From JACKAL01 sp964400355 (GTDB lineage Bacteria; Bdellovibrionota; Bdellovibrionia; Bdellovibrionales; JAGQZY01), in the NCBI GenBank assembly GCA_964400355.1, contig CAYNTO010000022.1:1-53742 (forward strand): DNA of 53,742 nt, given 5' to 3'. The translations under genes and the position numbers were made by a program. A model generated the notes under the pieces. It made no database searches and was not told the origin of the DNA. It worked only from the letters and a program-made list of their open reading frames with translations. This document shows positions 34,358 through 42,410 of the stretch, piece after piece (position 1 is the first letter of the stretch; every line of letters starts with the position of its first letter).

Positions 34358-34948
34358 ATGGCTTATACAATCATAGGTTCCGTTCGTTCCCCTTTTGTGC
34401 GCGCCTGTCGCTTACTGATGATCCAAAATTCCATTGCGCACGATTTTCGCATCCTCAATTTCGTTCAAGACAAAAACGATGCGATCGCCCTGTCTAAAGA
34501 GACACCCATTAATAAGGTACCGATTTTGATCGATGGCGAGCAAAAAATTTTTGATTCCCGCGTGATTGCAAACCACCTTATAAAAAAACATGGATTGCGC
34601 GCATTAACGATGGACGAAGAAAATATTCTCTCCTGCATTTACAGCTGCCTTGATTCAGGCGTGATTTTGTTTTTGATGCGTGAGGAGGGCATGGATATCG
34701 AGAACAATGGTTTTTTTGTATCTCGTGTGCGGGCTCGGATTCCTGCCAATCTTAAGTACATCGAAAAGTGGGTCACAAACCTCGATCCCAGAAAAAAAGA
34801 CGACTGGAACTACGCTTCGATGGCGCTGTACAGTTTTCTATTTTGGGCCCAAGCGCGAAAGTTGATAGCGCTTGAAGCCTATCCTTCCTACGCGACCTTT
34901 TTTGAGAAATTTAAAGATAGCGACGGCCTGAGCGACACTGGCTTCTAA
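34358..34948 (+). CDS. glutathione S-transferase-like protein
   Basis: The 196-residue soluble protein has a thioredoxin-fold N-terminus with SVRSPFVRACRLLM in place of the usual Ser/Cys motif. The cis-Pro region INKVPILIDGEQKIFDSRVIANHL includes the conserved Asp-Ser pair that binds the glutathione gamma-glutamyl group. The helical C-terminal domain is divergent. It likely conjugates or reduces an electrophile using glutathione, but the substrate is unknown. No good ribosome site was seen before the ATG. Confidence 0.75.
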   Translation: MAYTIIGSVRSPFVRACRLLMIQNSIAHDFRILNFVQDKNDAIALSKETPINKVPILIDGEQKIFDSRVIANHLIKKHGLRALTMDEENILSCIYSCLDSGVILFLMREEGMDIENNGFFVSRVRARIPANLKYIEKWVTNLDPRKKDDWNYASMALYSFLFWAQARKLIALEAYPSYATFFEKFKDSDGLSDTGF

Positions 34949-34963
34949 GTTAGAGACGCCACC

Positions 34964-34991
34964 TTGCATTTTTTCCGAAAGAACCTATAAT
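34964..34991 (+). promoter_or_regulatory. sigma-70-like promoter of the rnk leader
   Basis: TTGCAT (34964-34969) and a perfect TATAAT (34986-34991) are separated by 16 bases. Transcription would start near 34998, about 200 bases before the rnk ATG. This is the best promoter match seen by eye in the window. Confidence 0.6.
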
Positions 34992-34997
34992 ATAGGT

Positions 34998-35093
34998 ATG
35001 AATACTCCATGGTACAGCCTATCCCATTCGCACAAGGCCTACTCTCTAACATGTGAGCTCATCTTTATTACTTCCGCGGTTGGCATTCGCTAA
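34998..35093 (+). CDS. possible 31-codon leader peptide before rnk
   Basis: An ATG lies almost exactly at the predicted transcription start, so it would be leaderless. It opens a 31-codon frame (beginning MNTPWYSLSHSHKAYS) whose stop TAA falls in the loop of the hairpin at 35076-35110. This arrangement suggests a translated leader that could influence the hairpin. It may equally be a chance frame. Confidence 0.3.
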   Translation: MNTPWYSLSHSHKAYSLTCELIFITSAVGIR

Positions 35094-35172
35094 AAGCGAT
35101 CGGCAACCGCCACTACCGAGACCTAGTTCAAAAAATATAAATTTACAGTCAACTGTCCGATTTTTCATCGGA
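35076..35172 (+). promoter_or_regulatory. structured leader of rnk (two hairpins)
   Basis: The first hairpin (35076-35110) has 16-base arms matching at 13 positions, starting GCGGTTG and ending CAACCGC, with a small A/T loop. The second (35156-35172) is a perfect TCCGAT/ATCGGA stem around five bases, followed by a T-rich stretch. Together with the promoter at 34964 they form a leader of about 200 nt. It could be a cis-acting control element or a separate small RNA; no known riboswitch class was recognised. Confidence 0.4.
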
Positions 35173-35197
35173 TCAGTTTTACTTATCGAGGGATTTT

Positions 35198-35617
35198 ATG
35201 AAAAATCGCAACGATTTGCTTTTATCAATTGAAGACTACAACCGAATTGTTGAGTCCATTGCAATCCACAGTACCGAACACTCTGCGGACCTTCTTTTAA
35301 ATGAACTCGACCGGGCCAAGCTAGTAAGAGGTCAGGAGGTGCCAGCAGGTGTGGTGCGAATGAACTCGACTCTTATCTTTAAGGATTTGGATTCGGCCGA
35401 AGAGACCGAGGTCATGATTGTCTATCCCGAGCAGGCGAACATTCAAGAGCGAAAGATCTCCGTCCTAGCCCCAATGGGAAGTGCTCTCATCGGGTTGAGC
35501 GAAGGTCAGAGCATTGAGTGGCAGCTGCCGAACGGTAAGATTCGCAGAATCCGAGTACTGCAAGTCCTTGAGGAGAGTGCTCATCCTCCTCCTTCACTTC
35601 AGATGCAAGGGAGTTAG
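35198..35617 (+). CDS. rnk: Rnk-like regulator of nucleoside diphosphate kinase (GreA/GreB C-terminal fold)
   Basis: The 139-residue cytosolic protein matches E. coli Rnk along its length: a helical N-terminus with LLLNELDRAKLV, then VVRMNSTLIFKDLDS, MIVYPEQA, ISVLAPMGSALIGLSEGQ and IEWQLPNGK. Rnk-type proteins bind RNA polymerase near the secondary channel. The short N-terminal domain lacks the acidic tip of GreA and GreB. GAGGGA precedes the ATG. It has its own promoter and a structured leader and is followed after one base by a lipoprotein gene. Confidence 0.85.
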   Translation: MKNRNDLLLSIEDYNRIVESIAIHSTEHSADLLLNELDRAKLVRGQEVPAGVVRMNSTLIFKDLDSAEETEVMIVYPEQANIQERKISVLAPMGSALIGLSEGQSIEWQLPNGKIRRIRVLQVLEESAHPPPSLQMQGS

Positions 35618-35618
35618 A

Positions 35619-35972
35619 ATGGAACATTTTAAATTTATTCTGTGGGCGAGTTTGGCACTGTCTCTGAGCGCGTGTACCGTGCGCTCCGATCTTCACCTAT
35701 CACTCGCTACGCTCAGTGGCGGGCCGCCCAAAATTTATTCGAAGGCCGATGCGATGACCTCGGTGGTAGGGCGCCACTGCGAATCCTATTCGATAAGCCC
35801 GGTCCACTGGAAGGTAGACTCGGAACTGGCTTTAAAAAGCGCGCTCGAAAAGGTTCCCGGCGCGGTGGCATTGAGTAATGTCACAATCACGCAGAGCATG
35901 TACTTTTATTTTGTGCGCAGCCTGGTTTGCACGGAGGTCAGTGGCACACCATTGTTTATCGCCGAACAGTAA
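35619..35972 (+). CDS. small lipoprotein
   Basis: The 117-residue protein has a lipobox (LALSLSAC) and a soluble domain with two further Cys (GRHCESY and SLVCTE) that may pair. It has no family that I recognise. AAGGGAG before the ATG lies inside the end of rnk, and the gene starts one base after the rnk stop, so the two are co-transcribed. Confidence 0.65.
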   Translation: MEHFKFILWASLALSLSACTVRSDLHLSLATLSGGPPKIYSKADAMTSVVGRHCESYSISPVHWKVDSELALKSALEKVPGAVALSNVTITQSMYFYFVRSLVCTEVSGTPLFIAEQ

Positions 35973-36103
35973 TTTTACAAAAATGTCGAGTGTTGTGGAC
36001 CTGGAGCTGCATAGAGAATTGATTTTGGTCAATTCATTTGCAGTATGTTTAAAATTGCCCAATCGCCTTGCCTCTCATGTTGCGATGAGCGATAAAGGCA
36101 GCA

Positions 36104-37483
36104 ATGACGCTCTATGAACTTCGTAAATATCTGGAAGACCGTGCAGAAGATTCTCGATCCATCGTCGTAAAAGGAATTTTTCCGTGGATTTCACGGTTTT
36201 TGTCGGATTACACCAATCTGCAGGCATGGGGCTTATGGACATCTGCAGTTGTCGTGGGATTAGTGGCGATCGGCTATGCGCAGCTTTTTCGCTACATCGA
36301 ACACCAATTTGAAACGTATTTACAAATTTCTCCAGAAATCTGCGCTCTGTTCACGCCATTTGCATTTTTAACAGCGTGGCATGTGGTGTTCCGCTTTGCA
36401 CCCGAAGCTGGTGGAAGCGGAATTCCGCAAGTCATTGCAGCGGCTGAAGTGAGCTCGGTCAAAGCGCGCGCACCGTTGGTCGAAAAAATTCTCTCGCTGA
36501 AAACAGCAGCGATCAAAGTTTTAAGTTCCCTGATTTGTCTGGCGGGTGGGGGAGCTATCGGTCGTGAAGGACCCACGCTGCAAATCAGCGCCTCTCTATT
36601 CCACTGGTTCGGGACGCGCGTGCGGCGCTATTACCCGCAGTCTGATCAACAAACGTGGATTGTCGCAGGCTCTGCGGCGGGACTGGCGTCCGCGTTCAAC
36701 ACGCCACTCGGTGGAATCGTTTATGCCATTGAGGAGCTCGCCGCTACATACTTTCACCGCGTGCGCACGGCTTTACTTACTTCGGTGATCATTTCCGGTT
36801 TGATCGCGCAGACAATTTTAGGAAGTTACCTCTATTTGGGCTATCCGCTCCTGCAGCCGCTCAGCCTCTCGGCGTGGCCATTGGTGATAGTTACCGGTTT
36901 TCTGGCAGGTCTCATGGGCGCTCTATTTAGTAAAATGTTGGTCTTTGGACTCTCACTACGCGGAAAACGTGCAGCTCGTCTTGCCTTGATCGCATTTGGC
37001 TGTGGAGTTGTTGCCGCCGCACTCAACTACATGGACTCGCGCTCCGCTGGTCCCGGCTCCTCTGTAATTTCGGAAATTCTTTTTGATGGGCGCCCGGCAA
37101 GCTTTAGCATTATCGCAAGCCGTATGCTCGCGACGGCTATGGCTTACCTCTCGGGAGCTGCCGGCGGAGTGTTCGCTCCGTCGCTCACCATCGGCGCATG
37201 CATCGGATCCAAAATTGCATTCATCTTTGGCAGTGCCAACGTGAACTTGCTTGCGATGTTGGGAATGATCGGTTTTCTCACCGGTTTGACTCACACTCCA
37301 TTTACCGCTTTTATTTTAGTGCTGGAAATGAGTGATCGCCACTCGGCCATTTTGCCAATGATGCTCGCGGCTCTCATCGCCCACGGCGCAGCCAAGTCCA
37401 TCCATGCCCGTTCATTCTACGAACAGGTTAAAGACAACATGCTGAGCGCCGACGATGAACGCCGCGCTCAAAAAACTCAGTAG
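36104..37483 (+). CDS. ClC-family chloride/proton antiporter
   Basis: The 459-residue membrane protein has the ClC ion-binding motifs. These are GGSGIPQV (Ser of the chloride site), GGGAIGREGPTLQ (gating Glu) and GGVFAPSLTIGA. The inner proton-pathway Glu is kept in GGIVYAIEELAATY, which favours an exchanger over a passive channel. The length fits bacterial ClC antiporters, and no CBS domain is present. Such proteins help acid resistance and ion balance. It converges on the Gly-rich gene at 37492 with 8 bases between. Confidence 0.9.
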   Translation: MTLYELRKYLEDRAEDSRSIVVKGIFPWISRFLSDYTNLQAWGLWTSAVVVGLVAIGYAQLFRYIEHQFETYLQISPEICALFTPFAFLTAWHVVFRFAPEAGGSGIPQVIAAAEVSSVKARAPLVEKILSLKTAAIKVLSSLICLAGGGAIGREGPTLQISASLFHWFGTRVRRYYPQSDQQTWIVAGSAAGLASAFNTPLGGIVYAIEELAATYFHRVRTALLTSVIISGLIAQTILGSYLYLGYPLLQPLSLSAWPLVIVTGFLAGLMGALFSKMLVFGLSLRGKRAARLALIAFGCGVVAAALNYMDSRSAGPGSSVISEILFDGRPASFSIIASRMLATAMAYLSGAAGGVFAPSLTIGACIGSKIAFIFGSANVNLLAMLGMIGFLTGLTHTPFTAFILVLEMSDRHSAILPMMLAALIAHGAAKSIHARSFYEQVKDNMLSADDERRAQKTQ

Positions 37484-37491
37484 AACAGATA

Positions 37492-37935
37492 TTAGAAACC
37501 GCCACCACCAGAGGTGCCACCACCCGAAGTGCCGCCGCCGCTCGTAGTGCCGCCCGAAGTGCCGCCATTTGTAGTGCCGCCGGAAGTCCCACCGCTGTTA
37601 GCGCCTGTTGTACCACCGGTGTTATTGCCACCCGTAGTGTTGCCGCCATTGGTGCCTCTGCTGGTAGTACCACCGTTAGTGCCACCGGTGACTCGGCCCG
37701 AATTGGTTCCGCCGCGCATGGCTCCCCGATTGGCCGGCTGAGTGCTCGGCTGAACAGTCCCACTTGTAGATGGATTCACGTTTGGATTGGCAGACGTGTT
37801 GGAGTTTTTTTCGGTTCCTTTTTTCGTGCCCGTGGTGCCAATACCTGATTGGGTGTTGGTATCCGTAGACGAGTGAGCGCTCACCGCGCCGAATGCAAAA
37901 GTGATTGCCGCGATTGTTAATAGTTTTTTAAACAT
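37492..37935 (-). CDS. secreted Gly/Thr-rich low-complexity protein
   Basis: The 147-residue protein has a signal peptide (LLTIAAITFAFGAVSA). The rest is nearly all Gly, Thr, Ser and Asn, organised as short TNGGTSGGTT-like repeats and ending in GGGTSGGGGF. It is probably disordered and may form an extracellular film or a filler. AGGAG precedes the ATG. The DNA is a run of imperfect GCC-ACC repeats, prone to slippage, so length may vary between strains. Confidence 0.7.
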   Translation of the reverse strand: MFKKLLTIAAITFAFGAVSAHSSTDTNTQSGIGTTGTKKGTEKNSNTSANPNVNPSTSGTVQPSTQPANRGAMRGGTNSGRVTGGTNGGTTSRGTNGGNTTGGNNTGGTTGANSGGTSGGTTNGGTSGGTTSGGGTSGGGTSGGGGF

Positions 37936-37990
37936 TTATATCTCCTGGCCCATTGCGGGCATAGTGTTGTGTTTTTCCTATCGGAAAAGA

Positions 37991-38179
37991 TTAATTCCAG
38001 AATAAAAAGATGTGGGGTGCCGCTATCGATGTGGACATCTCCGGTTGCGGCCGAGCCGTGGAGACGGAATTGCTACCATTGCGCACGACACGCAGCAAAG
38101 GCAAGGAGGGTTGGCCCATCCCACTGAGTTGTTCTATTGGTAGCAAGCGAGGTTCTGATTTTACGAGTATGTTCATCAT
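37991..38179 (-). CDS. doubtful small ORF
   Basis: A 62-codon frame with two Met codons at the start occupies most of the spacer between the Gly-rich gene and the 46-residue gene. It has no signal peptide or recognisable family, and its ribosome site is weak and far upstream. It is listed so that the spacer 37936-38207 is not left blank. Confidence 0.25.
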   Translation of the reverse strand: MMNILVKSEPRLLPIEQLSGMGQPSLPLLRVVRNGSNSVSTARPQPEMSTSIAAPHIFLFWN

Positions 38180-38207
38180 AGTGTTTTAGAAATTTCCTAT
38201 TGTTGGT

Positions 38208-38348
38208 CTATTTGTGAGTGCCCCAGCGGGCGATGGATCTTTGCACCGCATGAAAGGGCGTCAAAACAGAATCGCGCAAAATAGAAATGGCGACGTTTTC
38301 CCACGCTTCAACTTCAGTGACACTACCGGTTGTCGTGTTGGTCTTCAT
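38208..38348 (-). CDS. 46-residue small protein
   Basis: A short gene starts at ATG 38348 after an excellent ribosome site (AGGAAAGGAG, 8 bases away). The product is mixed-charge and amphipathic (WENVAISILRDSVLTPFHAVQRSIARW), probably one or two helices, and ends in THK. No family is recognised. The strong ribosome site is the main reason to accept it; the frame extends 49 codons upstream without a better start. Confidence 0.5.
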   Translation of the reverse strand: MKTNTTTGSVTEVEAWENVAISILRDSVLTPFHAVQRSIARWGTHK

Positions 38349-38606
38349 GTTCGAGCTCCTTTCCTGAGTGATCGTTACTCCTTGAGTTTCGTCCACCCTC
38401 CGGAAAAAATATTGAAGACTAAGTGCAGGCTCAGTGTAGATTTTGTTAAAATGGGGGTTATTAGTGTGCCATCCTTCAACGTATGACAGTTTCACCCCCC
38501 ATCAAGGCTGATCCAGGGTTCAGCTGTGAACGATTCTGCACAAAATCGCAACAGGAGGTTTGCACCCCCCGCCGGTAATTTTGGTACTTTCAAGCTAGAG
38601 GTGACT

Positions 38607-38945
38607 ATGACAAATGACTGGAAGGCGAAACTCAGTTCCATTATGAATGAGGCCGAAAAAATACTTGAAGAGAACAAAGTGAGTGAAAAACTCCTCAACG
38701 CGTTTCAGGCCGTACAGACCGAAACCGACAAGATCATCAAAGAGTACGGAATTTCCGAAAAGGTATCCACTGCTACTAAAAATATTAGCGATCATCTCGA
38801 AAACCTATCGGGCAATAAGCTACACCAATCCATGCAGGAGCGGCTGGATCTGCAGACCGACGAAATCGGTAAGCTCTCGCAAAAGCTCGATCAGGCCATC
38901 CAACGAATTGAGGCTCTCGAAAAGAGCACCGGTGGCAGGCCCTAA
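38607..38945 (+). CDS. coiled-coil hypothetical protein
   Basis: The 112-residue cytosolic protein is almost fully helical. Two copies of a unit of about 30 residues (EENKVSEKLLNAF and KEYGISEKVSTAT) are followed by a heptad-rich helix (IGKLSQKLDQAIQRIEALEK) that likely mediates oligomerisation. The shape recalls phasin- or apolipoprotein-like helical bundles, but identity is unknown. GAGGTGACT before ATG 38607 sets the start. Confidence 0.6.
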   Translation: MTNDWKAKLSSIMNEAEKILEENKVSEKLLNAFQAVQTETDKIIKEYGISEKVSTATKNISDHLENLSGNKLHQSMQERLDLQTDEIGKLSQKLDQAIQRIEALEKSTGGRP

Positions 38946-38953
38946 CGACAATT

Positions 38954-39379
38954 CTAAAAGAGTTTCTCAAAGAGCGGATACAGCTCTTTTTCTTCGGCAT
39001 CGATACGCTTTTTGAGCGCGGCGAAAATGGCGTCGCTCTCGGATTTAAATTTTGCTGGGTCTTTTTCAATTTGGCCGGGCCTTCGCCACAGCTCCAGAAA
39101 CGCAATTACCGCTTGAGTGATAGGGCCGATCTCCTCCCAAAAACTTTTCGCTGTTTGAGCGGTATATGCATCTTTGCTCGCCATGAGGGCGGGGTAAAGA
39201 ATATGATCTTCCGAGGCGAGATGGGGTTTGAGGATTCCGGTGAGTTGCGCCAGAAGAAAGCGAATGTCCTCGGCTTTGTTCATAGCTTGATCTTCACTCT
39301 CTGTGATCCCCATTATTGCTTGAGCGCACGTGAGCGCTCGTACATGCTGATCGCGAAAAAATACAACCATCTCCGTCAT
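38954..39379 (-). CDS. degenerate hemerythrin-like protein
   Basis: The 141-residue helical protein matches the hemerythrin-like fold in its first half, where FFRDQHVRAL and LKPHLASEDHILYPAL supply His and Glu. The later ligands are altered: the third-helix position reads EEIGPITQAVIAF, and the final motif reads KKRIDAEEKELYPLF, with Arg-Ile where His-Ile is usual. It may bind one metal, or none. GGGAG precedes ATG 39379, chosen over an upstream ATG at 39439. Confidence 0.7.
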   Translation of the reverse strand: MTEMVVFFRDQHVRALTCAQAIMGITESEDQAMNKAEDIRFLLAQLTGILKPHLASEDHILYPALMASKDAYTAQTAKSFWEEIGPITQAVIAFLELWRRPGQIEKDPAKFKSESDAIFAALKKRIDAEEKELYPLFEKLF

Positions 39380-39672
39380 AATCACTCCCAAACTCACTGT
39401 ACTCTTACAAAGGCATGACGTCGATGCGTGATGGGCCAATCGCAGGGACTAAAGGCCTGCAACTTCTCCTAAGTAAAGAGTATTTTCTATGGTTGTGCAT
39501 TTCGAACGCCAAGTGGCCATCAACTTGCAATTGTCCTCACGGTCAGAGCCCTCTCGGAGTGCGAGGGTGTTTAATTGCTCCAGTGGTGACAATTTCGGTC
39601 CTTACAACAATTTTTGTAAAACAATGAGCGGCTTCCTAATAAGACAGCGCTCGCCACATGAAGAGGGCAATA

Positions 39673-40512
39673 ATGAAAGCAAAGACCTACAAGCATCTTG
39701 GAATTTTAACCCTGTTTGTCGCAGCCCAGTTTGTCTCCGCTTGCAGCAAAGCCTCTAGTTCCGGTGGCAAACCGAGCTTCCCCATTCCCCTTGATAAGTC
39801 CTCTCTTAAAGAAGTGCATTTCCAAAACGAAGACATCTCACTGAGCTATATGCGTGGATATTCTATTTCGATGTTGAACACCGAGGCGCAAAATCTCCCG
39901 ATTGTGGGTAAAGAGCCCTTGGCCTACTTGGAGACCTGCAAGAACAAATCGGAAGCCGCAGCCGGCGAGTTGCGTTTCGAACAATACAATTACAAAGCCA
40001 CCGGCCAAGACGGAAAAAGCCATTTGCTCGAGTGCAGCTTAATGCCCGTCTCTGAAGAATGGCTCAATTTATTTTTAGAAGCATTTCCGACGTGTATGGC
40101 CGAGGGCCTCGAGGCGATCGAATTGAAAAAACCAAAATCCGTGGTGGTACACTCTGTGATGATTTATCAACACAAGGGGAGCTCAGGCCGACTTAGCCTC
40201 CACGCTCCCGCGCGCGCCGTGGACATCGCAAAGTTTGAGCTCGTGTACGCCGACAAGAGCGAAGAGCTTGTCGTTTCTAAAGCGAGCCAAAAAGAAAATC
40301 CAAAAAATAAAGATGAGACCACAAAAGAACGCAAGTTCTTTGAAGCCTTCCGCGGCTGCTGGTCCGAACAGCTCACCCAGAATCATGGTTGTGCAGCTTA
40401 CAGTAAGGAAGGCTTCCGCGGCAGTGTGGGTTGGGAAGACAGCGCCCACCAGAATCACTTGCACCTTTCTCGGCCATTTTGTCCCGGCGACAAGAACTAT
40501 AAGGGCGGCTAG
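39673..40512 (+). CDS. extensin-like (M15-type) lipoprotein, paralogue 1
   Basis: The 279-residue protein has a lipobox (FVAAQFVSAC). Its C-terminal half has the metal-site pattern of extensin-like/M15-type domains: SLHAPARAVDIAKFEL (HxxARAxD) and SAHQNHLHLSRPFC (HxNHxH). It is likely a peptidoglycan-binding or cleaving protein of the envelope. A paralogue with the same layout lies at 41565, with a two-gene transporter between. ATG 39673 follows AGAGGG and is preferred to ATG 39658. Confidence 0.7.
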   Translation: MKAKTYKHLGILTLFVAAQFVSACSKASSSGGKPSFPIPLDKSSLKEVHFQNEDISLSYMRGYSISMLNTEAQNLPIVGKEPLAYLETCKNKSEAAAGELRFEQYNYKATGQDGKSHLLECSLMPVSEEWLNLFLEAFPTCMAEGLEAIELKKPKSVVVHSVMIYQHKGSSGRLSLHAPARAVDIAKFELVYADKSEELVVSKASQKENPKNKDETTKERKFFEAFRGCWSEQLTQNHGCAAYSKEGFRGSVGWEDSAHQNHLHLSRPFCPGDKNYKGG

Positions 40513-40620
40513 GAGATAGAGACGGCGCGCTTTTTTTTGAGCGGGTAGTGGATTAGTGCTGATCTGGTGGTATGCTAGGTCGGAATTGCAGACTGCTCAA
40601 AAAAAAGGAGATCTCATCAC

Positions 40621-41046
40621 ATGCCCCATTCATGGATCATGGCTCTCATTGGAGGCGCTCTCATCGGACTTTCTGTATCTCTAATGCTTCTCTGGAACGG
40701 TCGAGTCACCGGTATCAGCGGTATCGTCAACGGCACTCTGGTTCCCGAAAAAGGCGATACCGCATGGAGATGGAGTTTTCTTATGGGAATGCTCAGCGGT
40801 GGTTTCGTCCTTCAGTTTTTTAAGCCCGACGTGTTTTTAGGCGCCTTACCAACAGAAATGTGGACAGTAGTAGTAGCCGGAGTGCTCGTGGGGTTCGGAA
40901 CCGTTCTCGGTTCTGGATGCACAAGTGGACACGGCGTTTGCGGTATCAGTCGGCTCTCACCCAGATCCCTGGTTGCGACGATGGTATTCATTTGCGCCGG
41001 TGTGCTCACTGTAGCGATGCTTCGTCAGTTGGGGATACTGCCATGA
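40621..41046 (+). CDS. YeeE/YedE-type transporter, first half
   Basis: The 141-residue membrane protein has four hydrophobic segments and the Cys-containing motif GSGCTSGHGVCGISRLSPRS, which lines the pore of YeeE/YedE sulphur-compound transporters (thiosulphate or other sulphur species). The family is often split into two half proteins, and its second half overlaps the stop here by 4 bp. AAGGAGA precedes the ATG. Confidence 0.85.
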   Translation: MPHSWIMALIGGALIGLSVSLMLLWNGRVTGISGIVNGTLVPEKGDTAWRWSFLMGMLSGGFVLQFFKPDVFLGALPTEMWTVVVAGVLVGFGTVLGSGCTSGHGVCGISRLSPRSLVATMVFICAGVLTVAMLRQLGILP

Positions 41047-41471
41047 ACTCAAAAGTTGCGGCCGCTGTGGTGGGATTTATTTTTGCTATTGGACTCGGAC
41101 TTTCTGGCATGACCCAACCTGAAAAAGTTATTGGATTTTTAAATCTCTTTGGCAACTGGGATCCCTCGCTCGCCTTTGTGATGATCGGTGCCATCGCCGT
41201 GCACGCCAGCACTTACAGGCTCATACGTAAAAAGAAAACGCCGTGGTTCTCTGACCGCTGGCACGTGCCCCACAGAAAAGACGTGACGCCAGCGCTACTG
41301 ATTGGCTCCACGATCTTTGGAATGGGTTGGGGACTGGGTGGGTATTGCCCAGGCCCCGCGCTCACGTCACTTGCAAGCATGCAGAGCCGTCCAGTGGTGT
41401 TTGTTATCAGCATGATCGGCGGCATGATTCTATTTAGAGTGCTCAATAAACGCGTAAATTTAAAAAAATAG
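41043..41471 (+). CDS. YeeE/YedE-type transporter, second half
   Basis: The 142-residue membrane protein has four hydrophobic segments and the second half motif GMGWGLGGYCPGPALTSLAS with its conserved Cys. It starts inside the stop of the first half (ATGA), so the two are made together and form one pseudo-symmetric transporter. It ends in a basic tail. Confidence 0.85.
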   Translation: MNSKVAAAVVGFIFAIGLGLSGMTQPEKVIGFLNLFGNWDPSLAFVMIGAIAVHASTYRLIRKKKTPWFSDRWHVPHRKDVTPALLIGSTIFGMGWGLGGYCPGPALTSLASMQSRPVVFVISMIGGMILFRVLNKRVNLKK

Positions 41472-41564
41472 GCACCCTGACAAACTCCGATTCGGCCTCA
41501 TATTGAGTGTGTTGAAAAAAGGACTTTCAACCAAGGCATTTCTATATCTCACGGAGGGGAACCC

Positions 41565-42398
41565 ATGCACACGAGACTCATTCGCGACGTGCTCATCCGC
41601 AGCACATTTATAGCTATCAGCTTTATTACATTTTACAGCATTGCTTTTGGAAGCTTCACTCCGTTCACATCGCCTGTGCCCATTGAAACCGACGATCTCG
41701 AACTCGTGGTGCACGACAGCGGTGCTTTTAAATACGAATACCACCGGGGCTACACCATGGAGGTGTTCAACACCGAAGCCTTCGGTGAACCGCTCGCCGC
41801 AGAGGAAGAGATGGCCTATTTGAACTCCTGCAAAAACAACACTCCTGTTGCGCCAGGGGAGGTGCGCATTTATCAGACGTCCTATTCGGCGCAAGATCAA
41901 GACGGGAACAGCATACAACTAAAGTGCGAACGGATGCCTGTTTCAGAAGTGTGGCTCCAAACATTCTTAGAGGCGCTCCCCCAATGTATTGCGGAGAGCA
42001 CCGCTGCGGTGGGGTGGAAAATGCCCGCATCCGTAGTTGTACACTCGGTGATGATTTACATGCATAAGGGAAGCAACGGAAAACTCAGCCTCCATGCGCC
42101 CGCGCGTGCGGTGGATATTTCGAAACTGGAACTCATAGATAGCAAGGGAAGTCAGAACGTCGTTGTGTCGCTTGCGAACCAGGCGAACAACCCCATAGAT
42201 GACACGACCACAGAGCGAAAGTTCCTTCGCGCCTTCCGCGGCTGCTGGTCCGACACATTGGTCGATCGCTACGCCTGCAGCAACTGGAACAAACAAAATT
42301 TTCGTGGCAGTGTGGGCTGGGAGGACAGCGCCCACCAAAACCATTTACATCTCTCGCGCCCCTTTTGCCCCGACAACGCCGATATTAAAGGTGGATAA
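41565..42398 (+). CDS. extensin-like (M15-type) secreted protein, paralogue 2
   Basis: The 277-residue protein has an uncleaved or signal-type N-terminal helix (STFIAISFITFYSIAFG). It then matches the protein at 39673 along its length, sharing SVVVHSVMIY, HAPARAVDI, the RAFRGCWS block and SAHQNHLHLSRPFC. The metal-binding pattern is intact. Unlike paralogue 1 it lacks a lipobox, so the two copies are probably placed at different sites in the envelope. GGAGGGG precedes the ATG. Confidence 0.7.
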   Translation: MHTRLIRDVLIRSTFIAISFITFYSIAFGSFTPFTSPVPIETDDLELVVHDSGAFKYEYHRGYTMEVFNTEAFGEPLAAEEEMAYLNSCKNNTPVAPGEVRIYQTSYSAQDQDGNSIQLKCERMPVSEVWLQTFLEALPQCIAESTAAVGWKMPASVVVHSVMIYMHKGSNGKLSLHAPARAVDISKLELIDSKGSQNVVVSLANQANNPIDDTTTERKFLRAFRGCWSDTLVDRYACSNWNKQNFRGSVGWEDSAHQNHLHLSRPFCPDNADIKGG

Positions 42399-42410
42399 AA
42401 AATGGCGCTC

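Noticed and set aside
37514..37741. Pro/Val-rich plus-strand frame
   Set aside because: It is the antisense shadow of the Gly/Thr-rich gene repeats; no ribosome site.
39415..39758. short plus-strand frames before the extensin-like gene
   Set aside because: No ribosome site and no recognisable protein; the true start of the gene is at 39673.
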